Source: Novosphingobium aquimarinum (lineage in GTDB: Bacteria; Pseudomonadota; Alphaproteobacteria; Sphingomonadales; Sphingomonadaceae). From it: 64,000 nucleotides of DNA. The DNA is taken from the NCBI RefSeq assembly GCF_009746585.1, contig NZ_WRPO01000002.1:1-64000 (forward strand). Direction: 5' to 3'. Position numbers and translations under genes: made by a program. Shown here piece by piece: positions 1-8,411 of this stretch (its first letter is position 1; each line of letters opens with the position of its first letter). Under the pieces are notes generated by a model. The model searched no databases and was not told the origin of the DNA. It saw only the letters and a list, made by a program, of their open reading frames with translations.

Positions 1-117
1 CTGACCCGTCCCCAGACATTCCCCTGATCCTCATATATTATCTGGAGTGAAATCATGGAAAACCGAAGGAAACCTGCGCCTCCTGCCGCCACGCTCGACA
101 TAAACTGCGACTGCAAA
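1..117. other. Left edge, foreign sequence beyond the helicase break
   Basis: No established gene is visible. Read on the minus strand, this DNA follows the broken end of the helicase gene but does not continue that protein, so it comes from another source. On the plus strand a GGAG box seven bases before an ATG at 55 opens a 24-codon frame that ends at 129, inside the palindrome, with the residues E-Y-V-stop. The peptide starts MENRRKPAPPAATL and is not recognised. It could be the truncated head of another gene. Confidence 0.35.
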
Positions 118-155
118 GAATACGTGTAATGTTGAGCTCAACATTACACGTATTC
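118..155. repeat. 38-bp perfect palindrome at the gene break
   Basis: Positions 118-155 are a perfect inverted repeat with no spacer, centred on the GAGCTC at 134-139. Each arm begins GAATACGTG and reads E-Y-V-stop outward in its own direction. The right arm (147-155) is the last coding sequence of the helicase pseudogene, so nine bases of that gene are mirrored on the left. A transposon target duplication would be direct, not inverted, so this looks like a fold-back or template-switch junction, or an assembly or amplification artefact. Confidence 0.85.
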
Positions 156-2154
156 ACGCGGGGACAGATCGATATCGAGAGCTTCGCGTTCTTCCACGGT
201 AAGGTCAGCAACGCGCCGGTCGAGCATGGCCTCGGCGGTCGAGACCAGCTGCACGACAACCGAATGCTCTTCGCCAAGCGCTACTTCCATCGCGGGGATC
301 AGGCTCGGCAATTTCATCGAAAGCAGGAGCTGGGCAAAGAAGCGCTGCTTGGTGCCTTCCAAGATCGATAGCGCCGCAGCCTTGGCATTGCGGTTGAGCG
401 TGTCGCCGCTGTCCTCGTCGACCACGCGGGTTGCTTCGAGCGCAGCTTCGAGGTTGCGGTGAATGATCGCCCAGGCATCAGCATAGGCATCATAGATTTT
501 TATTTGCGCTTCGGTCAGGCTGTGTTCGAGGATCTCGTACTCGACCCCGGCGAAGGACAGCGCACGGGCAAGATAGAGACCCTGGGCCTTGAGATCACGG
601 GCGACGAGCTCCATCGCCGCGACGCCGCCAGCGCGGATCTCGGTCATGAATGCCTCGTGGGTCGGAAAAGCGGTCTCCGGTCCCCAAAGGCCGAGGCGGG
701 AAGTGTAACCGAGGTTGACGATATCCGAAGCGCCAGTGGCAGACGCGTAGAGCACGCGGGCGCGCGGGAGATGGTTCTGCAACCTCAGACCCGCCATGCC
801 CTGTTCGGAGCCCTTGACCTTGCCGCGGATTGAAGAGCCCCCGAGCGCATTGGCCATCGCATGGGCTTCGTCGAAAGCGATCACGCCGTCGAAATCCTCG
901 CCTGCCCAGGCAAGGATCTGGTCGAGCCGCGTATCCTCGGCGCGGCCTGAGCGCAGCGTCGGATAGGTGACGAAGAGAATGCCTTCGGACATCGTTACGG
1001 GCTGGCCGAGTTTCCAGCGCGAGAGCGGCTGGAGATCGAGCGGCAGCCCGCCAAGCGCTTCCCAGTCGCGGCGTGCATCTTCGAGCAGCGCCTCGTTCTT
1101 GGTGATCCAGACATGTCGGCGCTCGCCTGCGAGCCAGCGATCCATGATGACCGCGGCGATCTGCCGTCCTTTGCCCGCTCCGGTTCCGTCGCCGAGGAAG
1201 AAGCCTTGGCGGTAGAAGTTTCCGTCCTCGGAGAGTTCCAGCGCGGTGCCTTCCTGGCTGACCTTGAACTGGCCCGGCAGGTCGCGCGCAAATGCCTGGG
1301 CTGCATAGACCAATGTCTCGCACTGCGCTTCGGACAGAAGGCCATCGGCCTGCCAGCCAGCGGGAAGACGCGGTGTGACGTCCGGCTGAGGCGCCGCGAC
1401 AGAACCCATGGCGACCGATTCCACGAGCGGCGTGGGATGGACCGGCGCGTCTTCGAACGCGATGCGGCTGGGCCGGTATGGCAGATAGATGCCGGTCTGT
1501 TCGGGCACCGGTGCGGGGTCGGCCAAGACCGAATAGGTAAGATCGATCGCATTCGCTGTGGCTGGTGTTGTCGCTGCAAACGGCGCCACCGGCCGGACCG
1601 GCGCGCGATGCGTTGAAGTCTTACCAACGAGGCTCACTGGCTTACCGACTGGCAAGCGATGGATGTTGGCGGAGGTCTGTACGCGTGGCGGAAGCGCAGT
1701 GATAAGCTCGTGGACTTCGATCAGGTCGCCAGTATCTCCGGTGATAACTGGCGCGGACGCAGTCTGCGTCTTGTCGAACTTGACCAGGCGAACGGCGATA
1801 CCCGTCCCGGTGCGGCTCGACCTGTCCTTCACTGCGCACGTGCCGCGGCGGCAAGGCTGCTTCGAGCCAGTCGAACCGCGCTTCGGCTTCATGCACGCTT
1901 GTCGCCAGGTCGATGCGCGAGGACTCGCGAAGCCAGAGCAGAGCGCCGATCTCGACGGCGTTGTTGTAGTCGTCGATCGTCCAGGCGCTTCCCCAGCCCT
2001 GGACGCCGGTCTCTTCGGCGAACAGCCCGGAAATGTCGGCACGGGTAAGATGACGCCCCGAGGCAAGAAGCGCGGCAATCCTGGTGCCGGTGGCATAGGC
2101 CAGGGGCTCTGACGGCAAGTGTTCGCCGGTGGGAAACAGGTCTGATTGAAACAT
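144..2154 (-). pseudogene. Strawberry-notch family helicase/methylase, broken twice
   Basis: Intact members are about 1400 residues: a short N-terminal region, a methyltransferase-like domain, then an SF2 helicase core. Here the gene starts at 2154 (MFQSDLFPTGEHLP) and runs to LPPRHVRSEGQVE near 1815. It then jumps frame straight to RTGTGIAVRLVKFDK, which follows the methyltransferase domain in intact proteins. That domain is therefore deleted and the frame lost. The helicase part keeps GDGTGAGKGRQ (motif I) and AFDEAHAM (DEAH box) but stops at 144 after DLSPREYV, inside the palindrome, so the C-terminal half is missing. It lies 76 bases behind the primase-like gene, a pairing usual on alphaproteobacterial plasmids and integrative elements. 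The gene is non-functional in my view. Confidence 0.85.
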
Positions 2155-2230
2155 GGCAATTCGTCCTCCTGATGATGGCATCGGGACGCGCCCTCTGCCG
2201 GATCAGGAATTCGAGAAGCCCTCTCTCCTC

Positions 2231-3142
2231 TTACTGTGCCGCTTTGCGGCGCAGCCATGCTGTAAGTTCGTCGTTCCAGTCTGTCTCGCTTGAGGATGGC
2301 TTGCGAACGTGGATCTTCCGCCCATCGCGGGCATAAGCTGCCATGCCACGCGAGGCGGCCAGCTCGCCGCCAGCATCGTGATCGACGAAGAGATGGAGTT
2401 CAGTCACGCTCTCTGGCACGCTGACGAGGCCGAAGCGCTCATTGCCCAGAGTCGCCCAGACGGGGATGCCGGTTAGCGCATAGGCCGACATCGCGCTCTC
2501 GATGCCCTCGGCGAGGCCGAGCTTGCCGGAGGCCGGAGCGAAGAGGCGGACAGCAGCTTCACCGAGCGCGCCAAGCGCGCGTTTCGGCTTTTCGAAAGCG
2601 GCCTTACCTGAAGCTTCGGTAGACAGGAACGTGCGGTGGATGGCGATGGGGCCCTCGTCGAGGCTGACCGCCGCGATCATGGCGGGCAGAAAGCGGGTCC
2701 GTCCTTTCGGGCCAAGCGGCGTTCGCGGATGAAAGCGGAGGGCCGGAGATGCGGCGAGGATGCCGCGGCTCTCAAGATATGCCTTTGCCGGACTGGCACG
2801 CAGTGGCTGTGCGTCGCGCCAGATCCTCAGCGCTGCCGCCGAGGGTTTGCTCGTTATGGTCGGCTCGGGACCGTTGATAGTCGCAGAACCTGAAAAGAGC
2901 GAGGTTGCGTCGACACCTTCACTCGCCAGAGCAGCCAGCACGCTCTGCTGATCACATCCCGCAAAACAATGGAAAAGGATCGCTTTTTGGCCGAGCGACA
3001 CACCGAGTGACGGCGTACGGTCGTCATGTGCAGGGCAGCAGGCCATGCCCTTTGTGCCGGACCATTTGCCGCCCCGGTTTTCACAGATGCGGCGGGCGGC
3101 TTCTTCCAAAGAGCTTATCTTGGTGGAATATCGGTGGGACAT
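2231..3142 (-). CDS. TOPRIM and zinc-finger primase-like protein (DUF7146 type)
   Basis: The protein has 303 residues. A CHC2-like zinc site is visible at Cys36, His39, Cys59 and Cys63 (CCPAHDD ... HCFAGCD), as in DnaG-type primases. A TOPRIM domain follows, with its acidic residues in LAEGIESAMSA (about 211-220) and LFVDHDAGG (251-259). It lacks the DnaG helicase-binding tail. Proteins of this size are common on plasmids and integrative elements of alphaproteobacteria, next to strawberry-notch genes as here, and probably prime or process DNA during element replication or transfer. I chose the ATG at 3142 because homology-like sequence begins there; an in-frame extension to 3283 has no protein-like character. 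An AAGGA box lies about 12 bases upstream. Confidence 0.75.
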   Translation of the reverse strand: MSHRYSTKISSLEEAARRICENRGGKWSGTKGMACCPAHDDRTPSLGVSLGQKAILFHCFAGCDQQSVLAALASEGVDATSLFSGSATINGPEPTITSKPSAAALRIWRDAQPLRASPAKAYLESRGILAASPALRFHPRTPLGPKGRTRFLPAMIAAVSLDEGPIAIHRTFLSTEASGKAAFEKPKRALGALGEAAVRLFAPASGKLGLAEGIESAMSAYALTGIPVWATLGNERFGLVSVPESVTELHLFVDHDAGGELAASRGMAAYARDGRKIHVRKPSSSETDWNDELTAWLRRKAAQ

Positions 3143-3357
3143 GGCACATCGCGATCCTTTCGGCTCGCTCACAAAGGCCCTCCTCCCCTCCAGCCCTTCT
3201 GTGTTGTAAGAACAGGTCGGAGGGGATTCACGTCTGCACTGCGAGCCCGTCGATTTGAGCGTCACATCGACATCGCCGCTCACCCGCGAGGTCTACCGAT
3301 TATTCGTAGTGACTTCTCACTAGCGCCATTGATCCTTATCGCTGCCCCACGACCTGG

Positions 3358-3600
3358 TCAGTTTAGATCATGCGACACGTTACCTAATCGAAAATTCCGG
3401 TCCGATCTTTCCTTTTGCAAATCGCGTCGTGCCTTCGGAAGGTAGTCCCGCCAAGTCCGTCGATGAGTGATATGGCTGATTTTGCCGGGCTTGCTCATTC
3501 CCGCCATCGCGGCAACCGCCATTCTGCCATGGCCGGGTTGATCATTTTCACGAGCGAATAATGTCTTCGCGCGTTCGATTTCCTCGTCTGAATAATGCAT
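3358..3600 (-). CDS. Small hypothetical protein
   Basis: This is an 80-residue frame beginning MHYSDEEIERAKTLFAREN, with a GGAG box six bases before the ATG at 3600. The acidic, helical start is protein-like, and the rest is rich in Arg and Lys. I do not recognise the family. Longer in-frame versions up to 3783 lack a better start. It sits alone between the primase-like gene and the HipBA locus on the accessory side of the window. It may be chance coding in GC-rich DNA. Confidence 0.3.
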   Translation of the reverse strand: MHYSDEEIERAKTLFARENDQPGHGRMAVAAMAGMSKPGKISHITHRRTWRDYLPKARRDLQKERSDRNFRLGNVSHDLN

Positions 3601-3933
3601 TCGATGCTCCATCGGGTTGGACCTGCGAGAGCGTTCGAACAAAATTCGGCGAACCCTCTGCAGGGTCCGCCGGTTAACCTCCAACTGGAGGACGGGACCT
3701 CGGAATTCTTCCGAAGCTGTCGGCTTGTGCCGACATGCGTGACGTTTGCGATATAGTCGCTGAGACAATTCGCGCAACTGCACAGCGACTTTTGAAGTAC
3801 GATGGTCAAGCCGCGGCCTAGCGACCGCTCACCAGCGCCTCTCCACTCAGTCATGGTCATTGTAAGCCTCGTGCAGGAGGCGGTGAAGCATCTTCCTTCG
3901 GTAAATCTGCTTCAAGCGAAAGAGCACAAAAAC
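3601..3933. other. Intergenic, no supported gene
   Basis: I find no frame with a plausible start and protein-like composition here on either strand. The right end leads into the AT-rich hipBA promoter. Confidence 0.5.
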
Positions 3934-3977
3934 ATGACATATCATTTCTATTTGCGGAATTTCGCATGATATGTCAT
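3934..3977. promoter_or_regulatory. Probable HipB operator pair
   Basis: ATGACATATCAT at 3934-3945 and its exact reverse complement ATGATATGTCAT at 3966-3977 are separated by 20 bases. The half-site centres are 32 bases apart, close to three helical turns. The pair lies in an AT-rich patch just before the ATG of the antitoxin gene (3988), where HipB-type proteins usually bind to repress their own operon. The assignment to this HipB is inference from position and symmetry. Confidence 0.7.
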
Positions 3978-3987
3978 ATATCGGGTC

Positions 3988-4329
3988 ATGCCCCGTTCGT
4001 CTCGAGCTGCTAGCGGACTACCGCCCCAGAGCCAACGTGCGATTACACGGCTAGGCAAGGATATCGCCCTTGCTCGCCGCCGGAGAAAACTCCCTCAGCG
4101 TTTGATGGCCGAGCGGATGATCGTCTCGGTTCAAACGCTGCAACGTCTCGAAGCGGGGGATCCTACCGTGGGCCTCGCGGTTCTGGCGAGCGCCCTTCAT
4201 GTCCTTGGGATGACACAGCGCCTTGCTGAGTTGGTAACCCCAGACAGTGATCGGGCCGGAATCAGCGAAGATTTGTCCCGCCTGCCCCAAAAGACCCATG
4301 CTGGCAACGACGATGATCTGGATTTCTAG
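3988..4329 (+). CDS. hipB: HipB-like antitoxin, XRE-family DNA-binding protein
   Basis: The 113-residue protein has one Cro/C1-type helix-turn-helix at about 26-75 (LGKDIALARRRRKLPQRLMA, then SVQTLQRLEAGDPTVGL). Partners of HipA kinases have this architecture: the protein neutralises the kinase and represses the operon. The acidic tail (NDDDLDF) resembles the flexible antitoxin C-terminus. The gene stops six bases before the hipA start, so the two are one operon. The inverted repeat at 3934-3977 directly upstream is the likely operator. Confidence 0.85.
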   Translation: MPRSSRAASGLPPQSQRAITRLGKDIALARRRRKLPQRLMAERMIVSVQTLQRLEAGDPTVGLAVLASALHVLGMTQRLAELVTPDSDRAGISEDLSRLPQKTHAGNDDDLDF

Positions 4330-4335
4330 CAAGCC

Positions 4336-5586
4336 GTGACGACCATCCGCACCTATGTTTTCGTGCATCTTGAGGAAGGACCTGTTCCGGCAGGCCTTCT
4401 CACGATGACCGACGAACCGCGCAACCAGTTTGCTACCTTCGCCTACGGGCGGCGTTATCTTGAACGCGCTGACCGTATTCCGGTCGATCCTGTAGCTCTC
4501 CCGTTGCACGAAGCTGGAACTTCTCGAACGTTCAGGACGGAAGAAGGCTTTGCCGTGTTCGGTGGCATTCGAGATGCTGCTCCTGACGGCTGGGGCCAAT
4601 ACCTGATGTACAAGGCGATGGGCGATCGGTTGCCGAGCGAAATCGATCTCATTTTGGCCTCGGGCGAACATCGTGTAGGCGCGCTCGCCTTCGGGCCAAC
4701 ACCCGCCCGGCCGGAGAGAATTACGCCATGGGGGGGGGGCCCTGCTCCGGGCGAAGAGTTCACGCTCGCAGAGCTAGCGGAAGCCGCCGAACGCGCGCAG
4801 CATGTCGACGAACTCGACGAGAACTTGAGAGCCTTGCTGGCAGCCGGATCATCTCTGGGCGGTGCCCGACCGAAGGCAGCTACAAAGATCGGCGAGCAAC
4901 CCTGGATCGCGAAATTCCAGAAGCGCGGGGACAGCTTTCCCGAATGCAGAGTTGAACTGGCGACGATGCGGCTTGCCAGCGAATGTGGTCTCGATGTGCC
5001 GCCACTCGACTTCCGCTGTGTCCTTGATCGCGACATCTATCTGATCGAGCGGTTCGATCGGATTCCTCACGGCAACTGGCTGGAACGTAGGCCCTTTGCA
5101 TCGGGGCTCACAATGCTCGGGGCGCATGAGAGCGAGGTCAGCAGCTTCAGCTATGCGGATCTCGCAGGAGCGATCCGGCAATTCGGAACCGAAGTACGCC
5201 AGGATCTACACGAGCTATTTCGTCGTATGCTGCTCAATATCCTCGTCACGAATGATGATGATCACCTACGTAACCATGGCTTCCTGTTCGATGGTGAGGG
5301 TTGGCGGCTATCTCCGCTTTACGATGTAGTGCCGAAACCGCAGCTGGGGCTGGAGCGACGGCTCGTCCTCGGTGTGGGGCCGGAAGGCCGCAATGCAACG
5401 ATCGAGAATGCTCTCGCTGGTGCCGCAGTCTTCGACCTCGGCCCTGATGACGCGAAAGCAATCGCCGAAGACATGAGCAGAATCGTAGCGACACGGTGGG
5501 AACACCTATTCACAGAAGCAGGGATAAGCGCGGCTGATCGCAAGCGTTTCGCCACCTGCTTCCGGTTGGCAGCGCCTGCATTATGA
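4336..5586 (+). CDS. hipA: HipA-like serine/threonine kinase toxin
   Basis: The 416-residue protein has the HipA order: N-subdomain 1 (1-120), the nucleotide-binding loop GSSLGGARPK (171-180), the ATP lysine in WIAKF (190-194), the catalytic segment NDDDHLRNHG (306-315) and the metal-binding YDVVP (329-333). All key positions look intact, so an active kinase is expected. Family members phosphorylate translation proteins such as GltX and slow growth. The start is a GTG six bases after the hipB stop. Codons 132-135 sit in a run of ten G followed by CCC; slippage there would shift the frame in the first third of the protein and remove the kinase core. Confidence 0.87.
   Translation: MTTIRTYVFVHLEEGPVPAGLLTMTDEPRNQFATFAYGRRYLERADRIPVDPVALPLHEAGTSRTFRTEEGFAVFGGIRDAAPDGWGQYLMYKAMGDRLPSEIDLILASGEHRVGALAFGPTPARPERITPWGGGPAPGEEFTLAELAEAAERAQHVDELDENLRALLAAGSSLGGARPKAATKIGEQPWIAKFQKRGDSFPECRVELATMRLASECGLDVPPLDFRCVLDRDIYLIERFDRIPHGNWLERRPFASGLTMLGAHESEVSSFSYADLAGAIRQFGTEVRQDLHELFRRMLLNILVTNDDDHLRNHGFLFDGEGWRLSPLYDVVPKPQLGLERRLVLGVGPEGRNATIENALAGAAVFDLGPDDAKAIAEDMSRIVATRWEHLFTEAGISAADRKRFATCFRLAAPAL
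4730..4739. repeat. Ten-G homopolymer inside hipA
   Basis: Ten consecutive G on the plus strand, then CCC, encode W-G-G-G-P in hipA. Tracts of this length are prone to strand slippage, and in other bacteria they act as phase-variation switches. In a GC-rich genome this is one of the longest mononucleotide runs in the window. Any one-base change abolishes the kinase domain. Confidence 0.9.
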
Positions 5587-5782
5587 TCGCAATCGCAGAA
5601 ATCCGTTCATGGGGGCGCGTGCTTGCCAAATTTGACATGGTGATTACCCGGTGATTGCTAGCCGAGAAAATAGGCATCAAAAAATGCCACTTAATTATTA
5701 TATATCAATGTATTATGATAGTATGACCACTAAGGTCTGGTACTTCCGCTACCGGCGCAAATAGCCGCGCCGAGGCGAAGGG
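5587..5782. other. AT-rich boundary between accessory DNA and catabolic region
   Basis: Between hipA and the convergent pentapeptide gene, 5680-5730 is nearly all A/T (a run of TTATTATATATC type), unlike the flanks. A 13-codon frame at 5723-5764 (MTTKVWYFRYRRK) has no ribosome-binding site. I see no gene, hairpin or clear attachment site. The composition change marks a plausible edge of the accessory segment. Confidence 0.45.
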
Positions 5783-6493
5783 TTACAGCACCCGCAGCCC
5801 CAGTTCCTCCAGGAGCTGCCCTGCCTGCTCGCGCGAGATGGTCGCTCCGCGAAACAAGTCGGCGTTCGCGAGCCTGACACCACCCAGGTCTGCGCCGCGC
5901 AAGTCGGCGCCGTCGAAGCGGGCGCCCATCACGTCCGCGTCGCGCAGGCTGCAGCCCTCGAAGTCGGTCTGGCGAAAATCGACCTTGCGCAAGTCCGCAT
6001 CGGAAAAGTCGAGCTGACGCAGCGTGGCCTTGCGAAACGATTGCCCGGCAAGCTTGGCACCGACCAGAATCGTTTCCTCGAACCGCGCGTCCATCATTCG
6101 CGCATCGGCGAGATCCGCTCCCGTCAGCTTGCAGCGGACGAATTGCGCGGCGCCGAGGACGGCATTGCCGAACGTGCTGTTGTTGAAGTCGCACGCTTCC
6201 AGCCGCGCCTCGCTCAGATTGCAGCCGCGAAAGTTGGCATAAGCGCCTCGGCAGGACCGGAGCACGGCCTCTTCCAAGCCGCTGTCCGCGAAGTCCGTGT
6301 GCCGGAAGCTGCACCGTTCGAAGGTCCAGCGGGAAAGGTCGAGTTCGGAAAGGTCCACCTCATCGAGATCGCAATCGATCAGATGTCCCGGCCCTGCCTG
6401 CCGCGTGAAGAACTCGCGCGAAAGCTGCGCGTCCTGAATAGGTTGGTCGGATGGCATATCCATCATCTCGCGCATTGCTCTACGGGTGTCCAT
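5783..6493 (-). CDS. Pentapeptide-repeat protein
   Basis: The 236-residue protein is almost wholly pentapeptide repeats of the A(D/N)LXX type (for example LTGADLADARM, FDGADLRGADLGG), which predicts a right-handed quadrilateral beta-helix. A short helical tail (EQAGQLLEELGLRVL) may act as a dimer cap. Some relatives mimic DNA and protect gyrase (Qnr, McbG, AlbG); most have no known role. It is last in a minus-strand operon with a TonB receptor and redox enzymes, 16 bases after the reductase stop. The start is uncertain: I took the first ATG after that stop, and 6475 is an alternative. Confidence 0.75.
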   Translation of the reverse strand: MDTRRAMREMMDMPSDQPIQDAQLSREFFTRQAGPGHLIDCDLDEVDLSELDLSRWTFERCSFRHTDFADSGLEEAVLRSCRGAYANFRGCNLSEARLEACDFNNSTFGNAVLGAAQFVRCKLTGADLADARMMDARFEETILVGAKLAGQSFRKATLRQLDFSDADLRKVDFRQTDFEGCSLRDADVMGARFDGADLRGADLGGVRLANADLFRGATISREQAGQLLEELGLRVL

Positions 6494-6509
6494 GGCGACA
6501 GGGGGCGGA

Positions 6510-7625
6510 TCACCAGACCAGCACTTCGGGACGGTAGGGCTGCAGGCTATCGGTGTCCCCAGTCCGCACTTTGCGCGCCCAGTGTGGATCGCCGAGAATG
6601 GCGCGGCCAATGGAGACGAGATCGAATTCGCCACGATCGATGCGCTCGCGCAGCTCGTCGAGATGCGCGGTCGAGGCGGACGCGACGTGGCCGTAGACCC
6701 CCTCTTCACCATATTCGAGCGAGGTCTTTTCCAGGCCCACGCCGCCCCCGCCGATCGTGGGGCGACCGCTGAGTTTCTTGACCCAACCCGCGAGGTTCAA
6801 GGAGCTATCCGGAAATTCCGGCCGCCAGAAGCGCCGCTGCGAACAATCGAACATCGTCACGCCCGCATCGACCAGCGGTCGCAGCAAGGCTTCCAGCTCG
6901 GCAGCGGTCTGACCCAGCTTGGCCGCGTAATCCGTCATCTTGAATTGGGAAAAGCGGAACAGGATGGGTAGCTCAGGCCCAACCGCCGACCGGCACGCCG
7001 CGATGATTTCGGCCGCAAACCGCGTGCGTTCGGCGCCATAATCGTCGGTCCGCTGGTTGGTGTGCGACCACAAGAACTGGTCGATCAGAAAGCCGTGCGC
7101 GCCGTGAATCTCGATACCATCGAAGCCGATGGACTGGGCGGTCAGCGCACTCCGGGCGAAGGCGGCGATCACATCGTCGATTTGCGCCGCGGTCATCGGC
7201 GCCTCGCGCATTTCACCGACGGGCTCCCACCCCACTTGCGCGCCTTGCATCCATAGACCCGAGGGGCTCAGCCCCAGCCAAGCCGGCGGATTGGGCGCGA
7301 GGCCTTGCAGGCCGGCATGCCCCAATTGCGCGATCATGCGCCCGCCACGCGCATGCACCGCCGAGACGATCCGCCGCCACACCGGCACGGCCGCGCCGTG
7401 CATGTGCGGTTCGTGATCGTCGAACGCGGCCTGGGGATGATCGACGGCGGTCGTGCCGCTGATGATCAGCCCCGTCTCGCCTTCCGCGCGCGCCTGGAAA
7501 TATTCGACGTAGCGCGCATCGGGAATGCCCCCGGGGGCTTTGCCCTGCCCCATCGGCGACATGACGATGCGGTTGCGCAAGGACAGCGAGCCGATGCTGA
7601 AGGGCTGGAACAAGGGATCGCTCAT
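6510..7625 (-). CDS. NADH:flavin oxidoreductase, Old Yellow Enzyme family
   Basis: The 371-residue protein is a single FMN TIM barrel. The family signature IEIHGAHGFLIDQFLWSHTN (171-190) carries the substrate-binding pair His174/His177, and IGRAILGDPHWARKV near the C-terminus is the phosphate-binding end. OYE enzymes reduce activated C=C bonds using NAD(P)H; in bile-acid pathways BaiCD/BaiH act on 3-oxo-delta4 steroids, but those carry an extra Fe-S/FAD half that is absent here. It lies 33 bases behind the SDR in the TonB receptor operon, so it probably reduces an enone made in the same route. The substrate is not evident. Confidence 0.85.
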   Translation of the reverse strand: MSDPLFQPFSIGSLSLRNRIVMSPMGQGKAPGGIPDARYVEYFQARAEGETGLIISGTTAVDHPQAAFDDHEPHMHGAAVPVWRRIVSAVHARGGRMIAQLGHAGLQGLAPNPPAWLGLSPSGLWMQGAQVGWEPVGEMREAPMTAAQIDDVIAAFARSALTAQSIGFDGIEIHGAHGFLIDQFLWSHTNQRTDDYGAERTRFAAEIIAACRSAVGPELPILFRFSQFKMTDYAAKLGQTAAELEALLRPLVDAGVTMFDCSQRRFWRPEFPDSSLNLAGWVKKLSGRPTIGGGGVGLEKTSLEYGEEGVYGHVASASTAHLDELRERIDRGEFDLVSIGRAILGDPHWARKVRTGDTDSLQPYRPEVLVW

Positions 7626-7658
7626 GCCCTCACCACCCTTCTCCTGACTTTGCCGCAG

Positions 7659-8411
7659 TCATCCGGCGGTCTGGCCGCCATCGACCGGGAAGGCGACGCC
7701 GGTGACCATTCGCGCATCGTTCGATGCCAGGAAGGCGACGGCATTGGCGATATCCTCGGGCTCACACATTTCGCCATGGTCGAGCCACGAGGCCGAGCGC
7801 ATCACCGCCTCCCAATCGACCCCCTCGGGCGGCGGCGCGTTCAGCAAAGGCGTCTTCACACCGCCCGGGCAGATCGCATTGACGCGCACGCCCTGGTTCG
7901 CGAATTCCAGCGCCATCGCCTTGGTCAGGCCCACGACGCCATGCTTCGACGCGCTGTAAGGTGAGTTGTACGGCACACCGACCAGGCCGGAAGCGGACGC
8001 CATGTTGACGATGCTGCCGCGCGTCTCGATCAGGTGCGGCATCGCAGCTCGCGACAGGAAGAACACGCCGCTCAGGTTCACGCCGATCATCCGCGCCCAG
8101 CGCTCGGGCGTGAATTGCGCGAGCGGCGCCATGTCCAGCACCCCGGCGATGTTGCACAGAATATCGAGGCCGCCGTGCTCGCTCACGGCTGTCTCGACCA
8201 TGCGCTGGCAGGCGTCATGATCGCTGACGTCGATCGGGAACGCCAGCGCCGCGCCGCCGATGTCGGCCGCCGCGGTCTCCAGTCCCTTCACGTTGAGATC
8301 GCCAATTACGACCTTCGCGCCTTCGCTCGCGAGAAGTTTTGCCACCGCAAGGCCGATGCCCGATGCCGCCCCCGTCACGATGGCGCGCTTGCCTTCGAAC
8401 CGCATGCTCAT
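7659..8411 (-). CDS. SDR-family oxidoreductase
   Basis: The 250-residue classical short-chain dehydrogenase has TGAASGIG (13-20), the acidic residue Asp38 in IGDLN that favours NAD, the NNAG-equivalent CNIAG (86-90), Ser139, Tyr152 and Lys156 (YSASK). It probably interconverts a ring alcohol and ketone. Its ATG overlaps the stop of the upstream isomerase-like gene by four bases (ATGA), so the two are translationally coupled. Placement between a TIM-barrel protein and an OYE reductase suggests sequential work on one substrate. Confidence 0.87.
   Translation of the reverse strand: MSMRFEGKRAIVTGAASGIGLAVAKLLASEGAKVVIGDLNVKGLETAAADIGGAALAFPIDVSDHDACQRMVETAVSEHGGLDILCNIAGVLDMAPLAQFTPERWARMIGVNLSGVFFLSRAAMPHLIETRGSIVNMASASGLVGVPYNSPYSASKHGVVGLTKAMALEFANQGVRVNAICPGGVKTPLLNAPPPEGVDWEAVMRSASWLDHGEMCEPEDIANAVAFLASNDARMVTGVAFPVDGGQTAG

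Noticed and set aside
1..5586. Intact mobile element or CRISPR array
   Set aside because: No integrase, transposase, terminal repeats or repeat-spacer pattern could be found; only element-associated accessory genes and relics are present.
5723..5764. 13-residue frame MTTKVWYFRYRRK, like an integrase N-terminus
   Set aside because: No ribosome-binding site and too short; AT-rich context makes chance likely.
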